From the NCBI GenBank assembly GCA_020851615.1, contig JADZCL010000219.1, forward strand, positions 1-5,651: 5,651 nucleotides of DNA. The letters run 5' to 3'. Shown piece by piece: positions 1 to 5,468 of the stretch. The notes under the pieces were generated by a model, which was not told where the DNA came from, did not search any database, and saw only the letters and a list, made by a program, of their open reading frames with translations. Numbering within the stretch: the stretch's first letter is position 1; every line of letters starts with the position of its first letter. The position numbers were made by a program, and so were the translations under genes. Source of the DNA: Rubrivivax sp. GTDB lineage: Bacteria; Pseudomonadota; Gammaproteobacteria; Burkholderiales; Burkholderiaceae_C.

Positions 1-303
1 GGACGCCTGCCGCCGGTGGACCTGCCGCTGCGCGACGACCTGCGCACGCGGCTGGCCTGGGGCCATGTCTTCGCGCTGCAGCCGCTGTCCGAGGAGCAGA
101 CGCGAGCGGCCCTGCGGCGCGAGGCCGACCGCCGCGGCATCTTCCTCTCGGATGACGTCATGGACCATTTGCTGCGCCGCTTCCCACGTGACATGGACTC
201 GCTGACCCGCCTGCTCGACCGCATGGACCACTACTCGCTCGTGCGCTCGCGTGCCGTCAGCCTGGCCCTCGTGCGCCACATGCTGGCCGGGGAGGGCGCG
301 TGA
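1..303 (+). CDS. hda: Hda, DnaA regulatory inactivator (C-terminal part, 5' truncated)
   Basis: The frame is open from base 1 to the TGA at 301-303 and gives the last 100 residues of an AAA+ protein of the DnaA/Hda family. The GTG at 16 is only an internal Val codon. Seen: a PPVDLPLRDDLRTRL segment followed by W-G-H-V-F-x-L-x-P-L-S, an all-helical lid domain, and RDMDSLTRLLDRMD near residues 59-72. This closely resembles the C-terminus of E. coli Hda and lacks the DNA-binding helix-turn-helix domain that would follow in DnaA, which argues for Hda over DnaA. Known for the family: Hda binds the DNA-loaded sliding clamp and stimulates ATP hydrolysis on DnaA, preventing re-initiation; the clamp-binding motif is at the N-terminus and lies outside the window. 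By recalled alignment, the sensor-2 arginine position (E. coli MRTL) reads Asp here (MDSL); this may be normal for the lineage. It overlaps the next gene by GTGA. Confidence 0.9.
   Translation, partial: GRLPPVDLPLRDDLRTRLAWGHVFALQPLSEEQTRAALRREADRRGIFLSDDVMDHLLRRFPRDMDSLTRLLDRMDHYSLVRSRAVSLALVRHMLAGEGA
289..296 (+). promoter_or_regulatory. Shine-Dalgarno for the HAD phosphatase, inside hda
   Basis: The purine run GGGGAGGG lies within the last codons of hda, three bases before the GTG at 300. It supports GTG 300 as the start even though it overlaps the hda stop, and suggests translation of the HAD gene by ribosomes finishing hda. Confidence 0.6.
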
Positions 304-968
304 AGCTGGCGCTGTTCGACCTGGACGGGACCCTGCTGCCCATCGATTCCGACCATGCCTTCGGCGAATTCATGGTCGCGCTGGGTTGGGTCGACGGCGA
401 TGCATTCCGCCACCGCAACAACTTCTTCTACGAGCAGTACAAGGCCGAACGACTGGACATCGACGCCTACGTGGATTTCTGCACTTCGCCCTGGCGCGGG
501 CGGCCGGCCGCAGAGCTCGAAGCCGCACGGTCGCGCTTTGTCGACGAGATTGCACGCCCGGCGTTGCGCGAGAGCGCGCGCGCCCTGGTGCAGCGCCATC
601 GCGACGCCGGCGACCTGATGGCCCTGGTGACCGCCACCAACGAGTTCGTGACGCGCCCGTTCGCGCAACTGCTGGGCTTCGAGACGCTGATCGCCACCGA
701 CCTCGAGCGCGACGCGGGCGGACGTGTCACCGGCGCCATCCGCGGCACGCCGGCCTTCCGGGCCGGCAAGGTTGCGCGTGTCGAGGACTGGCTACGCGGA
801 CGAAATCTGACCCTGGCCGACTTCGAGGCGCAGGTCTTCTACAGCGATTCCACCAACGACCTGGCGCTGCTGGAGCGGGTCAGCCATCCGGTGGCGACCA
901 ACCCGACGCCGGCGCTCGCGGCCGTGGCCCACGAACGCGACTGGCCCATCCTCCGACTCTTCGCATGA
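300..968 (+). CDS. HAD-superfamily subclass IB phosphatase (SerB-like)
   Basis: A 222-residue soluble protein with all four HAD motifs. Motif I is FDLDGTL at residues 6-12 (nucleophile D7, acid/base D9). Motif II is the TAT at 111-113. The motif III lysine is probably K157 in FRAGK. Motif IV is DSTND at 183-187, which would bind Mg2+. The insertion between motifs I and II (about residues 18-95) is a helical C1 cap, as in phosphoserine phosphatase and the HAD-IB hydrolases, so a small phosphorylated metabolite is likely. The true substrate cannot be read from sequence: it lacks the extra N-terminal domain of many SerB proteins, and genes of this type between hda and pcnB are usually annotated only as HAD-IB hydrolases. 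The start is GTG at 300, just before motif I; the stop TGA overlaps the ATG of pcnB. Translational coupling to both neighbours is inferred from these overlaps. Confidence 0.9.
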   Translation: MKLALFDLDGTLLPIDSDHAFGEFMVALGWVDGDAFRHRNNFFYEQYKAERLDIDAYVDFCTSPWRGRPAAELEAARSRFVDEIARPALRESARALVQRHRDAGDLMALVTATNEFVTRPFAQLLGFETLIATDLERDAGGRVTGAIRGTPAFRAGKVARVEDWLRGRNLTLADFEAQVFYSDSTNDLALLERVSHPVATNPTPALAAVAHERDWPILRLFA

Positions 969-2602
969 TCAAGACCTTCATCAACCGCCTGCTGGGCAAG
1001 GAGGCGAAGCCTGCTGCAACAGCCGTTGCCGCGGCGGCAGCCTCCGCCGCGCCGCTTGGACGCCGTGCCGAGGTGCCCGCGTCTGTGCACCACATCGACC
1101 CGGCGCTGCTGGACGAGCGCGCGGTGCGCGTCGTGCGCACGCTCAAGGACGCGGGCCACGACGCCTACATCGTCGGGGGTGCGGTCCGCGACCTGCTGGT
1201 GGGAGTGCCGCCCAAGGACTTCGACGTCGCCACCGACGCCACGCCCGAGCAGGTCAAGGCGCTGTTCCGGCGCGCCTTCATCATCGGCCGACGCTTTCGC
1301 CTGGTGCACGTGGTGTTCGGCCGCGGGCGCGAGCACGAGGTGGTCGAGGTCTCGACCTTTCGCGCCTACCTGGACAGCAGCGCAGCCGAGCAGGTGCAGG
1401 GCAACGAGAAGACCGCGCGCCAGCAGATCAGCGACAAGGCGCACGTCGTCGATGCCAGCGGCCGTGTGCTGCGCGACAACGTCTGGGGCGGTCAGGACGA
1501 GGACGCCGCGCGGCGCGACTTCACCATCAACGCGATGTACTACGACCCCACCACGCAGGTGCTGGTCGACTACCACGGCGGTCTGGCGGACGCCCGCGCG
1601 CGCGTGCTGCGCATGATCGGCGACCCGGCGACGCGCTATCGAGAGGATCCGGTGCGCATCGTGCGCGTGCTGCGCTTTGCCGCCAAGCTGGGCTTTGCGC
1701 TGGACCCGGCCACGCGGGCGCCACTGCGCGAACTGTCGCCGCTGCTGGGCAACGTGCCGGCGTCGCGCCTGTTCGACGAGATGTTCAAGCTGCTGCAGAC
1801 CGGGCACGCGCTGCGCAGCGTCGAGGAACTGCGTCGCCATGGCCTGGATCGCGGCGTCTTCCCCATCCTCGAGGCGGCGCTGCACCCACGCCAGCCGCAC
1901 CCCCTGCGCGCGCGCTTCATCGAGCTGGCGTTGACCGACACCGATCGGCGCGTCGAGGAAGGGCGCGCGGTGGCCCCGAGCTTCCTGCTGGCCTGCATGC
2001 TCTGGCACGACGTGCAGGCGCGCGCCGTGGTGCTGCGCGAGGCCGGCGAGCCGCCGTTCCCGGCCCTGCAGCAGGCGATCGACGCGGTCTTCGAGGCCCG
2101 CATCGGCGATGTCTCGGGGCGCGGCAAGCTGGCCGCCGACATGCGTGAGATCTGGCAGATGCAGCCGCGCTTCGAGCGGCGCAGCGCCAGTGCCGCGGCC
2201 TCGCTGGCGGCGCAGCCGCGCTTTCGCGCCGGCTACGACTTCCTGCGGCTGCGTGCCGAGATCGGCGAGGTCGATCCCGAATTGGCCGACTGGTGGGAGG
2301 ATTACCACCTGGGTGACGATGACGAGCGCGAGGCGCTGGTTCTCGCCGCCCGCCCCGCACCCGCGCTGCGGCGCGTGCAGAAGGAGAGGGCGCCACGGCC
2401 ACCGGTTGCACCGCCTGATGCGACTGAGACTGCCGCTGCCGCTGCCGCTGCCGGCCTGCAGGCTGAGCCGGCTGAACGCAGCGGTGACGACAGTGTCTCA
2501 AGCAGCGACGAGGCGACGGCGGAGCAGCCGCTCAAGCGCCGCCGGCGCCGCCGGCGCAAGCCCGCGGGAGAGCCGCCGCCGGCCGCCGACGGCGGGGGCT
2601 GA
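965..2602 (+). CDS. pcnB: Poly(A) polymerase I
   Basis: 545 residues from the ATG at 965, which overlaps the previous stop (ATGA). The frame stays open upstream to about 251, but that part is the shadow of the HAD gene. Order: a variable Ala-rich N-terminus (1-40); the nucleotidyltransferase head with YIVGGAVRDLLVG at 68-80 and catalytic KDFDVATD at 84-91 (metal-binding D85 and D87), then VVEVSTFR (E128 probably the third carboxylate); RRDFTINAM at 183-191; the RNA-binding/neck region with YREDPVRIVRVLRFAAKLGF at 225-244; and a long tail from about 460. FRR-(x)n-GRRFRLVHV (101-116) is typical of bacterial poly(A) polymerase rather than the CCA-adding enzyme. The tail contains an Ala run, an acidic Ser stretch and K-R7-K at 524-532, probably an RNA-binding patch like the basic C-terminus of E. 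coli PAP I. The E. coli protein is about 465 residues, so this tail is long. Known role: adds 3' poly(A) to RNAs, promoting their decay. No clear Shine-Dalgarno is seen, consistent with coupled translation. Confidence 0.95.
   Translation: MIKTFINRLLGKEAKPAATAVAAAAASAAPLGRRAEVPASVHHIDPALLDERAVRVVRTLKDAGHDAYIVGGAVRDLLVGVPPKDFDVATDATPEQVKALFRRAFIIGRRFRLVHVVFGRGREHEVVEVSTFRAYLDSSAAEQVQGNEKTARQQISDKAHVVDASGRVLRDNVWGGQDEDAARRDFTINAMYYDPTTQVLVDYHGGLADARARVLRMIGDPATRYREDPVRIVRVLRFAAKLGFALDPATRAPLRELSPLLGNVPASRLFDEMFKLLQTGHALRSVEELRRHGLDRGVFPILEAALHPRQPHPLRARFIELALTDTDRRVEEGRAVAPSFLLACMLWHDVQARAVVLREAGEPPFPALQQAIDAVFEARIGDVSGRGKLAADMREIWQMQPRFERRSASAAASLAAQPRFRAGYDFLRLRAEIGEVDPELADWWEDYHLGDDDEREALVLAARPAPALRRVQKERAPRPPVAPPDATETAAAAAAAGLQAEPAERSGDDSVSSSDEATAEQPLKRRRRRRRKPAGEPPPAADGGG
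2431..2453 (+). repeat. Hexanucleotide tandem repeat (TGCCGC, 3.8 copies) in pcnB
   Basis: Nearly four copies of TGCCGC run in phase with the pcnB reading frame and encode an alternating GCC/GCT alanine run at about residues 489-496. Gain or loss of one unit would add or remove two alanines without shifting the frame. It lies in the poorly conserved linker before the basic tail, so length changes are probably tolerated. Confidence 0.7.
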
Positions 2603-2626
2603 CGCGATCCGCGGGGGTTGCCCCCC

Positions 2627-2632
2627 TACAAT
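2627..2632 (+). promoter_or_regulatory. Candidate -10 element for the DUF47-pit operon
   Basis: TACAAT, one mismatch from TATAAT, stands 25 bases after the pcnB stop and about 104 bases before the DUF47 start. No good -35 hexamer is present at 16-18 bases upstream (the nearest TTGCCC at 2618 is too close), so the call rests on the -10 match and on its position in the only sizeable gap before the phosphate genes. A start of transcription near 2639 would follow. Confidence 0.4.
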
Positions 2633-2646
2633 CCGCCGGCTGACCT

Positions 2647-2703
2647 GGCACGGGCCGACCGCCCTGCTGCAGCGCCCTGCGGGTGGCTGCGGGCCATCGT
2701 GCC
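2647..2703 (+). promoter_or_regulatory. Foldable leader stem upstream of the DUF47 gene
   Basis: GGCACGGGCC (2647-2656) can pair with GGCC-AT-CGTGCC (2692-2703), a 10-pair stem with a two-base bulge. Within it GCAGC (2669-2673) pairs with GCTGC (2686-2690), topped by CCC/GGG around a TGC loop. The structure would lie in the untranslated leader, before the ribosome site at 2725. Chance pairing is easy in DNA this GC-rich, so function is only a possibility. Confidence 0.25.
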
Positions 2704-2724
2704 GGCGCATCCGCAAAACCTTCC

Positions 2725-2728
2725 AAGG
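2725..2728 (+). promoter_or_regulatory. Ribosome binding site that decides the DUF47 start
   Basis: AAGG stands seven bases before ATG 2736. The reading frame is open far upstream into pcnB, but the protein family begins at this ATG, so the site settles the start. Confidence 0.55.
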
Positions 2729-2735
2729 CAGGACG

Positions 2736-3383
2736 ATGGTCTTCGCAAAGCTGTTGCCCAAGGATGGCAACTTCTTCGATCGCTTCAATGAGCACGGCAC
2801 GCACATCGCCGAAGGCGCGGCGGCCTTCATGCGCATGGTGAAGCACTACGACGATCCCGCGCTGCGCGAGAAGTACGCCGCCGAAGTCGATGCGGCCGAG
2901 CGTGCGGCGGACCGCGTCACGCACGAGGTCAGCCGGATGCTGCACCGGACCTTCATCACGCCGATCGACCGGGAGCAGATCCTCAGCCTGATCAACGCGA
3001 TGGACGACGTGCTGGACCTGCTCGAGGACTGCACCGAGGTCATGACGCTCTACGACGTGCAGCGCATCGACGAGGATGTCGCGCGGCTGGCGGTGCTCTC
3101 GGTGCGCTGCTGCGAACTCGTCCAGCATGCGGTGACGCTGCTGCCCAAGCTCTCCAGCGCGCAAGTGGTCGAGGACGCCATCCGCACCTGCGAGGAGATC
3201 GATCGCCTCGAGGGGCAGGCCGATCGTGCGCTGCGCAGCGCGCTCTCGCGCCTGTTCCGGGAGGAGCAGGACACGCGCGAGCTGATCAAGCTGAAGGCTG
3301 TCTACGAGCACCTGGAGCTGATCTCCGACCGCTGCGAGGACGTCGCCAATCTCATCGAGGGCGTGGTGCTCGAGAACTCCTGA
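2736..3383 (+). CDS. DUF47 / PhoU-like phosphate transport regulator
   Basis: 215 residues, the usual size for the DUF47 (PhoU_div, PF01865) family. It opens with MVFAKLLPKDGNFFDRFNEH, the typical N-terminus, and is almost entirely helical. Several E/DxxxD motifs of the kind that bind metal clusters in PhoU-like proteins are visible: E55-xxx-D59, D90-xxx-D94, E159-xxx-D163 and E194-xxx-D198. There are no membrane segments, so it is cytosolic and probably acts at the inner face of the membrane. The family is very often encoded directly upstream of a Pit transporter, as here with a 49-base gap; it is thought to be an accessory or regulatory partner of Pit, although the mechanism is not settled. 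The frame extends upstream through the end of pcnB and the intergenic region, but that part does not look like protein of this family. Confidence 0.92.
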   Translation: MVFAKLLPKDGNFFDRFNEHGTHIAEGAAAFMRMVKHYDDPALREKYAAEVDAAERAADRVTHEVSRMLHRTFITPIDREQILSLINAMDDVLDLLEDCTEVMTLYDVQRIDEDVARLAVLSVRCCELVQHAVTLLPKLSSAQVVEDAIRTCEEIDRLEGQADRALRSALSRLFREEQDTRELIKLKAVYEHLELISDRCEDVANLIEGVVLENS

Positions 3384-3432
3384 GCGCAGCGTCCGCACGC
3401 CTGCCCCGCAAGAAAGCTACGTCTCGATCGTG

Positions 3433-4443
3433 ATGCAAGCCGCACCGAACGCGCTGTGGGTCGTGGTGATGCTGGTCACCCTGGCGCTGGTCTTCGATTT
3501 CATGAACGGCTTCCACGATGCCGCGAACTCGATTGCCACCGTGGTCTCCACCGGCGTCCTGAAGCCACAGCACGCGGTGATCTTTGCCGCGGTGTTCAAC
3601 GTCATCGCCGTCTTCGTCTTCCACCTCAAGGTGGCCGCGACGGTCGGCAAGGGCATCGTCGAGCCCGGCATCGTCGACCAGCATGTGGTCTTCGGCGCAC
3701 TCATGGGCGCGATTGCGTGGAACGTCGTGACCTGGTGGTACGGCATCCCCTCCAGCAGTTCGCACGCACTGATCGGCGGCATCGTCGGCGCGACGATGGC
3801 CAAGGCGGGTACCGGACCGCTGCTCGCGCCGGGTCTGGTGAAGACCGTGCTCTTCATCTTCGTGTCGCCCGTGATGGGTTTCATCCTCGGCGGACTGATG
3901 ATGGTGGCGGTGTCCTGGGTCTTTCGCCGCAGTTCCCCGCTGCGGGTGGACCGCTGGTTCCGCCGGCTGCAGCTCGCCTCGGCGGGCATGTACTCGCTGG
4001 GGCACGGGGGCAACGACGCGCAGAAGACGATCGGCATCATCTGGCTGCTGCTGATCGCCTCGGGCTACACCTCGGCGTCCGACACGATGCCGCCGATGTG
4101 GGTGATCTGGAGCTGCTACCTGGCGATCGGGCTGGGCACGATGTTCGGCGGCTGGCGCATCGTCAAGACCATGGGCCAACGCATCACCAAGCTCAAGCCG
4201 GTGGGCGGCTTCTGTGCCGAGTCGGGCGGGGCGTTGACGCTGTTCCTGGCCACCGGCCTGGGCGTGCCGGTGTCGACCACGCACACCATCACCGGCGCGA
4301 TCTTCGGGGTGGGCTCGGTGCGCAACGCCTCGGCCGTGCGCTGGGGGTTGGCGGGCAACATCGTGCTGGCCTGGGTCCTCACCATCCCGGCAACTGCCTT
4401 CATCGCCGCGCTGTGCTACGCGGTGAGCATGCTGCTCTTCTGA
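3433..4443 (+). CDS. pit: PiT-family inorganic phosphate transporter
   Basis: 336 residues, strongly hydrophobic. It shows the duplicated signatures of the PiT family (PF01384). The N-terminal half has FDFMNGFHDAANSIATVVST (21-40) and GIPSSSSHALIGGIVGA (104-120). The C-terminal half has HGGNDAQKTIGI (191-202) and GVPVSTTHTITGAIFGVG (277-294). These paired repeats form the substrate path in a pseudo-symmetric, inverted-repeat fold with around ten helices. Known role: low-affinity uptake of phosphate, as a metal-phosphate complex driven by the proton gradient in bacteria, or by Na+ in some members; the coupling ion cannot be told here. GTG 3430 directly precedes ATG 3433; I prefer the ATG. No strong Shine-Dalgarno is seen (only AAGAAAG at 3410-3416, too distant), so translation may depend on coupling to the DUF47 gene 49 bases upstream. 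The protein is shorter than E. coli PitA (about 500 residues) because it lacks the long central cytosolic loop. Confidence 0.95.
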   Translation: MQAAPNALWVVVMLVTLALVFDFMNGFHDAANSIATVVSTGVLKPQHAVIFAAVFNVIAVFVFHLKVAATVGKGIVEPGIVDQHVVFGALMGAIAWNVVTWWYGIPSSSSHALIGGIVGATMAKAGTGPLLAPGLVKTVLFIFVSPVMGFILGGLMMVAVSWVFRRSSPLRVDRWFRRLQLASAGMYSLGHGGNDAQKTIGIIWLLLIASGYTSASDTMPPMWVIWSCYLAIGLGTMFGGWRIVKTMGQRITKLKPVGGFCAESGGALTLFLATGLGVPVSTTHTITGAIFGVGSVRNASAVRWGLAGNIVLAWVLTIPATAFIAALCYAVSMLLF

Positions 4444-4446
4444 TCA
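4441..4446. other. Abutting convergent stop codons (TGATCA)
   Basis: The palindrome TGATCA is the pit stop (TGA, 4441-4443) followed at once by the complement of the minus-strand gene's stop (4444-4446). There is no spacer, and I see no hairpin with a T-tract on either side. Confidence 0.9.
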
Positions 4447-4878
4447 CAGCGCCGACAGGGGCACGGCAAGCCATTCGAAGAGCTTCTGGACGCTGAAGGC
4501 GATCGTCGACATCAACACGATGCCGCCAAGCAGGAGCGCCAGCATCACCCCCAGCACCGGCCCCCAACGGGTGTGGCGCGGCGCCTGCCCCGGGTTGTGG
4601 CGCTGGTCCCAGCGTTCGTCGGGTGTCAATCCGTAGACGATGGCCGTCAGCAGCGCCGCCGAAAGCGTGAAGCCCAGCCAGGGCGCCAGCAGCCAGGCCA
4701 GGCGGTCGTCCTGCCCCAGGCTGCGCATGCGCAGCACACCCAGCAGACCGACCAGTGCCGGTGGCAGGTACAGCCAGCCCACGCGGTCGCGTAGGCCGTG
4801 GAGATAGAAGCGATGCAGGCCGAGCGCGCCGCCAGCCAGGGCGATCCAGGTGGCCAGCGTCTTGGAGCGATAGCGCAT
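4444..4878 (-). CDS. TM2-domain membrane protein of unknown function
   Basis: 144 residues from the ATG at 4878; a TTG two codons upstream (4884) is a possible but less likely start. The N-terminus carries the TM2 signature: KTLATW (6-11), then GGALGLHRFYLHG (16-28). Predicted membrane segments are roughly 7-25, 34-50, 60-83 and 105-128, so the protein is an integral inner-membrane protein with four helices. A polar loop with TPDERWDQRHNP at about 85-96 separates the third and fourth helices. TM2 proteins are widespread in bacteria and have no established function. It converges with pit with zero spacing and diverges from rpsP with a 234-base gap. No obvious Shine-Dalgarno or good promoter is visible on the minus strand. 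Confidence 0.82.
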   Translation of the reverse strand: MRYRSKTLATWIALAGGALGLHRFYLHGLRDRVGWLYLPPALVGLLGVLRMRSLGQDDRLAWLLAPWLGFTLSAALLTAIVYGLTPDERWDQRHNPGQAPRHTRWGPVLGVMLALLLGGIVLMSTIAFSVQKLFEWLAVPLSAL

Positions 4879-4928
4879 GGGCAACGCGCGCCACGGATGA
4901 CGCCGGTAGCGAAACGTGGTCCGGAGTC

Positions 4929-4934
4929 TATAAT
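4929..4934 (+). promoter_or_regulatory. rpsP promoter, perfect -10 with GC-rich discriminator
   Basis: TATAAT matches the consensus exactly and is followed by GCGCGG, a GC-rich discriminator of the type seen at stringently controlled ribosomal promoters. The -35 region is poor (TAGCGA at 4907-4912 gives 16-base spacing and only three matches). Transcription would start near 4941. It is the only strong promoter-like sequence before rpsP. Confidence 0.65.
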
Positions 4935-4940
4935 GCGCGG

Positions 4941-4993
4941 TTCACGGCAATGGCGCTGGTGCTGATGCCAGTGCGTATCTACGCTGCCGTGAA
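4941..4993 (+). promoter_or_regulatory. Structured 5' leader of the rpsP transcript
   Basis: TTCACGGCA (4941-4949) is an exact inverted match to TGCCGTGAA (4985-4993). Nested inside, GCGCTGG (4953-4959) pairs with CCAGTGC (4968-4974, one G-U) around an eight-base loop. The outer stem begins exactly where transcription is expected to start. Autoregulatory leaders are common in ribosomal-protein operons, so binding of bS16 or another factor is possible, but nothing here identifies the ligand. The remainder of the leader to 5099 shows no comparably strong structure. Confidence 0.45.
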
Positions 4994-5099
4994 GTCCAAG
5001 AACCCCCGCTGGCCGAGCTGAACGTCCGGGCTGGCGGCACTCTGACCCAGCTTGCTCCTGCGGTGTCTCCTGGTGCGGCGGTCGCTATCGACAGATTTC

Positions 5100-5104
5100 G
5101 AGGA
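5100..5104 (+). promoter_or_regulatory. Strong Shine-Dalgarno of rpsP
   Basis: GAGGA, followed by AAA, ends eight bases before ATG 5113. It is the best ribosome binding site in the window and fits a highly expressed ribosomal protein gene. Confidence 0.85.
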
Positions 5105-5112
5105 AAACTGAC

Positions 5113-5361
5113 ATGGTCGTGATCCGACTCACCCGCGGCGGCGCCAAGAAGCGCCCCTTCTACAACGTGGTCGTGGCCGATTCGCGCGAGCGCCGCGATG
5201 GCCGCTTCATCGAGCGCCTGGGCTTCTACAACCCGATGGCCGCAGGGGGCGAGCAGCCGCTGCGCCTGGCGCTGGACCGCGTGAGCTACTGGACCGGTGT
5301 GGGGGCGCAGATGTCGCCCGCCGTCACCCGCCTCGTCGAGCAGGCCGGCAAGGCTGCCTGA
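5113..5361 (+). CDS. rpsP: 30S ribosomal protein bS16
   Basis: 82 residues, the normal length for bS16. It opens with [20 protein letters not shown] and continues with [20 protein letters not shown] (22-41), the hallmark conserved block, then [17 protein letters not shown] and a short helix to the end. bS16 binds 16S rRNA in the lower body of the small subunit and is an early assembly protein. The gene has its own promoter, leader and a strong Shine-Dalgarno, and is followed by rimM, the usual first two genes of the rpsP-rimM-trmD-rplS operon; trmD and rplS would lie beyond the window. The only mild oddity is the sequence MAAGGEQP after the conserved block, which is a variable region. Confidence 0.97.
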   Translation: MVVIRLTRGGAKKRPFYNVVVADSRERRDGRFIERLGFYNPMAAGGEQPLRLALDRVSYWTGVGAQMSPAVTRLVEQAGKAA

Positions 5362-5383
5362 GCGGCAGCTGCAGGGCTGCCGC
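5362..5383 (+). promoter_or_regulatory. Hairpin 1 after rpsP
   Basis: GCGGCAGC (5362-5369) pairs perfectly with GCTGCCGC (5376-5383) around a six-base loop TGCAGG. It starts on the base after the rpsP stop. The loop and the start of the 3' arm contain AGGG (5373-5376), which could otherwise act as a Shine-Dalgarno for ATG 5386; the fold would partly mask it. There is no T-tract, so it is not a terminator by itself. Confidence 0.5.
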
Positions 5384-5406
5384 GCATGGAGCAGCGCGAC
5401 GGACGA

Positions 5407-5426
5407 CCCGGGCGCAAGCGCCCGGG
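5407..5426 (+). promoter_or_regulatory. Hairpin 2 after rpsP (20-base perfect palindrome)
   Basis: CCCGGGCGC (5407-5415), AA, GCGCCCGGG (5418-5426): nine complementary bases on each side, giving an eight-pair stem with a CAAG loop, or nine if the last pair closes. Outer bases GCGAC (5396-5400) and GTCGC (5430-5434) can pair beyond it. The stem is all G and C and has no T-tract, so it might stall or protect RNA rather than terminate transcription. Confidence 0.55.
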
Positions 5427-5436
5427 GGTGTCGCAG

Positions 5437-5468
5437 AAGCCGGACCCCGTCGGTCCGGCTTTGTCATT
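5437..5468 (+). terminator. Intrinsic-terminator-like hairpin between rpsP and the rimM core
   Basis: AAGCCGGACC (5437-5446) pairs perfectly with GGTCCGGCTT (5452-5461) around a five-base loop CCGTC, and is followed by TTTGTCATT (5460-5468), a T-rich tail. The form is that of a rho-independent terminator, although the T-run is broken. It would end or attenuate transcription after rpsP and lower rimM expression. It overlaps the possible TTG starts of rimM at 5461 and 5467, so either rimM starts at the edge of the terminator or the hairpin lies inside an extended rimM. Confidence 0.6.

Noticed and set aside
1..303. DnaA itself instead of Hda
   Set aside because: The protein ends after the lid helices with no C-terminal helix-turn-helix DNA-binding domain.
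251..964. Upstream in-frame extension of pcnB
   Set aside because: It covers the HAD gene in another frame and is an Arg/Pro/Ala-rich shadow; the family N-terminus fits ATG 965.
839..2308. 489-codon open frame on the minus strand opposite pcnB
   Set aside because: Its translation is rich in Arg, His, Gln and Val in the way typical of the antisense of a GC-rich gene, has no recognisable motif, and pcnB on the other strand is unambiguous.
965..2602. CCA-adding tRNA nucleotidyltransferase instead of poly(A) polymerase
   Set aside because: The GRRFRLVHV motif, the overall length and the long basic tail fit PcnB; no HD domain is seen.
2613..2625. GGGGG-TTG-CCCCC as a terminator after pcnB
   Set aside because: A five-pair stem with a three-base loop and no T-tract; it lies directly against the TACAAT element and is better seen as part of the promoter region.
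2109..2735. Upstream in-frame extension of the DUF47 protein
   Set aside because: It runs through pcnB and the intergenic region with shadow-like composition; the conserved family start is ATG 2736.
3352..4284. 310-codon minus-strand frame opposite pit
   Set aside because: His/Arg/Asp-rich antisense shadow; pit is certain by its paired signatures.
3456..4496. 346-codon plus-strand frame overlapping pit
   Set aside because: Gly/Arg/His-rich shadow of pit in another frame, with no membrane segments or motif.
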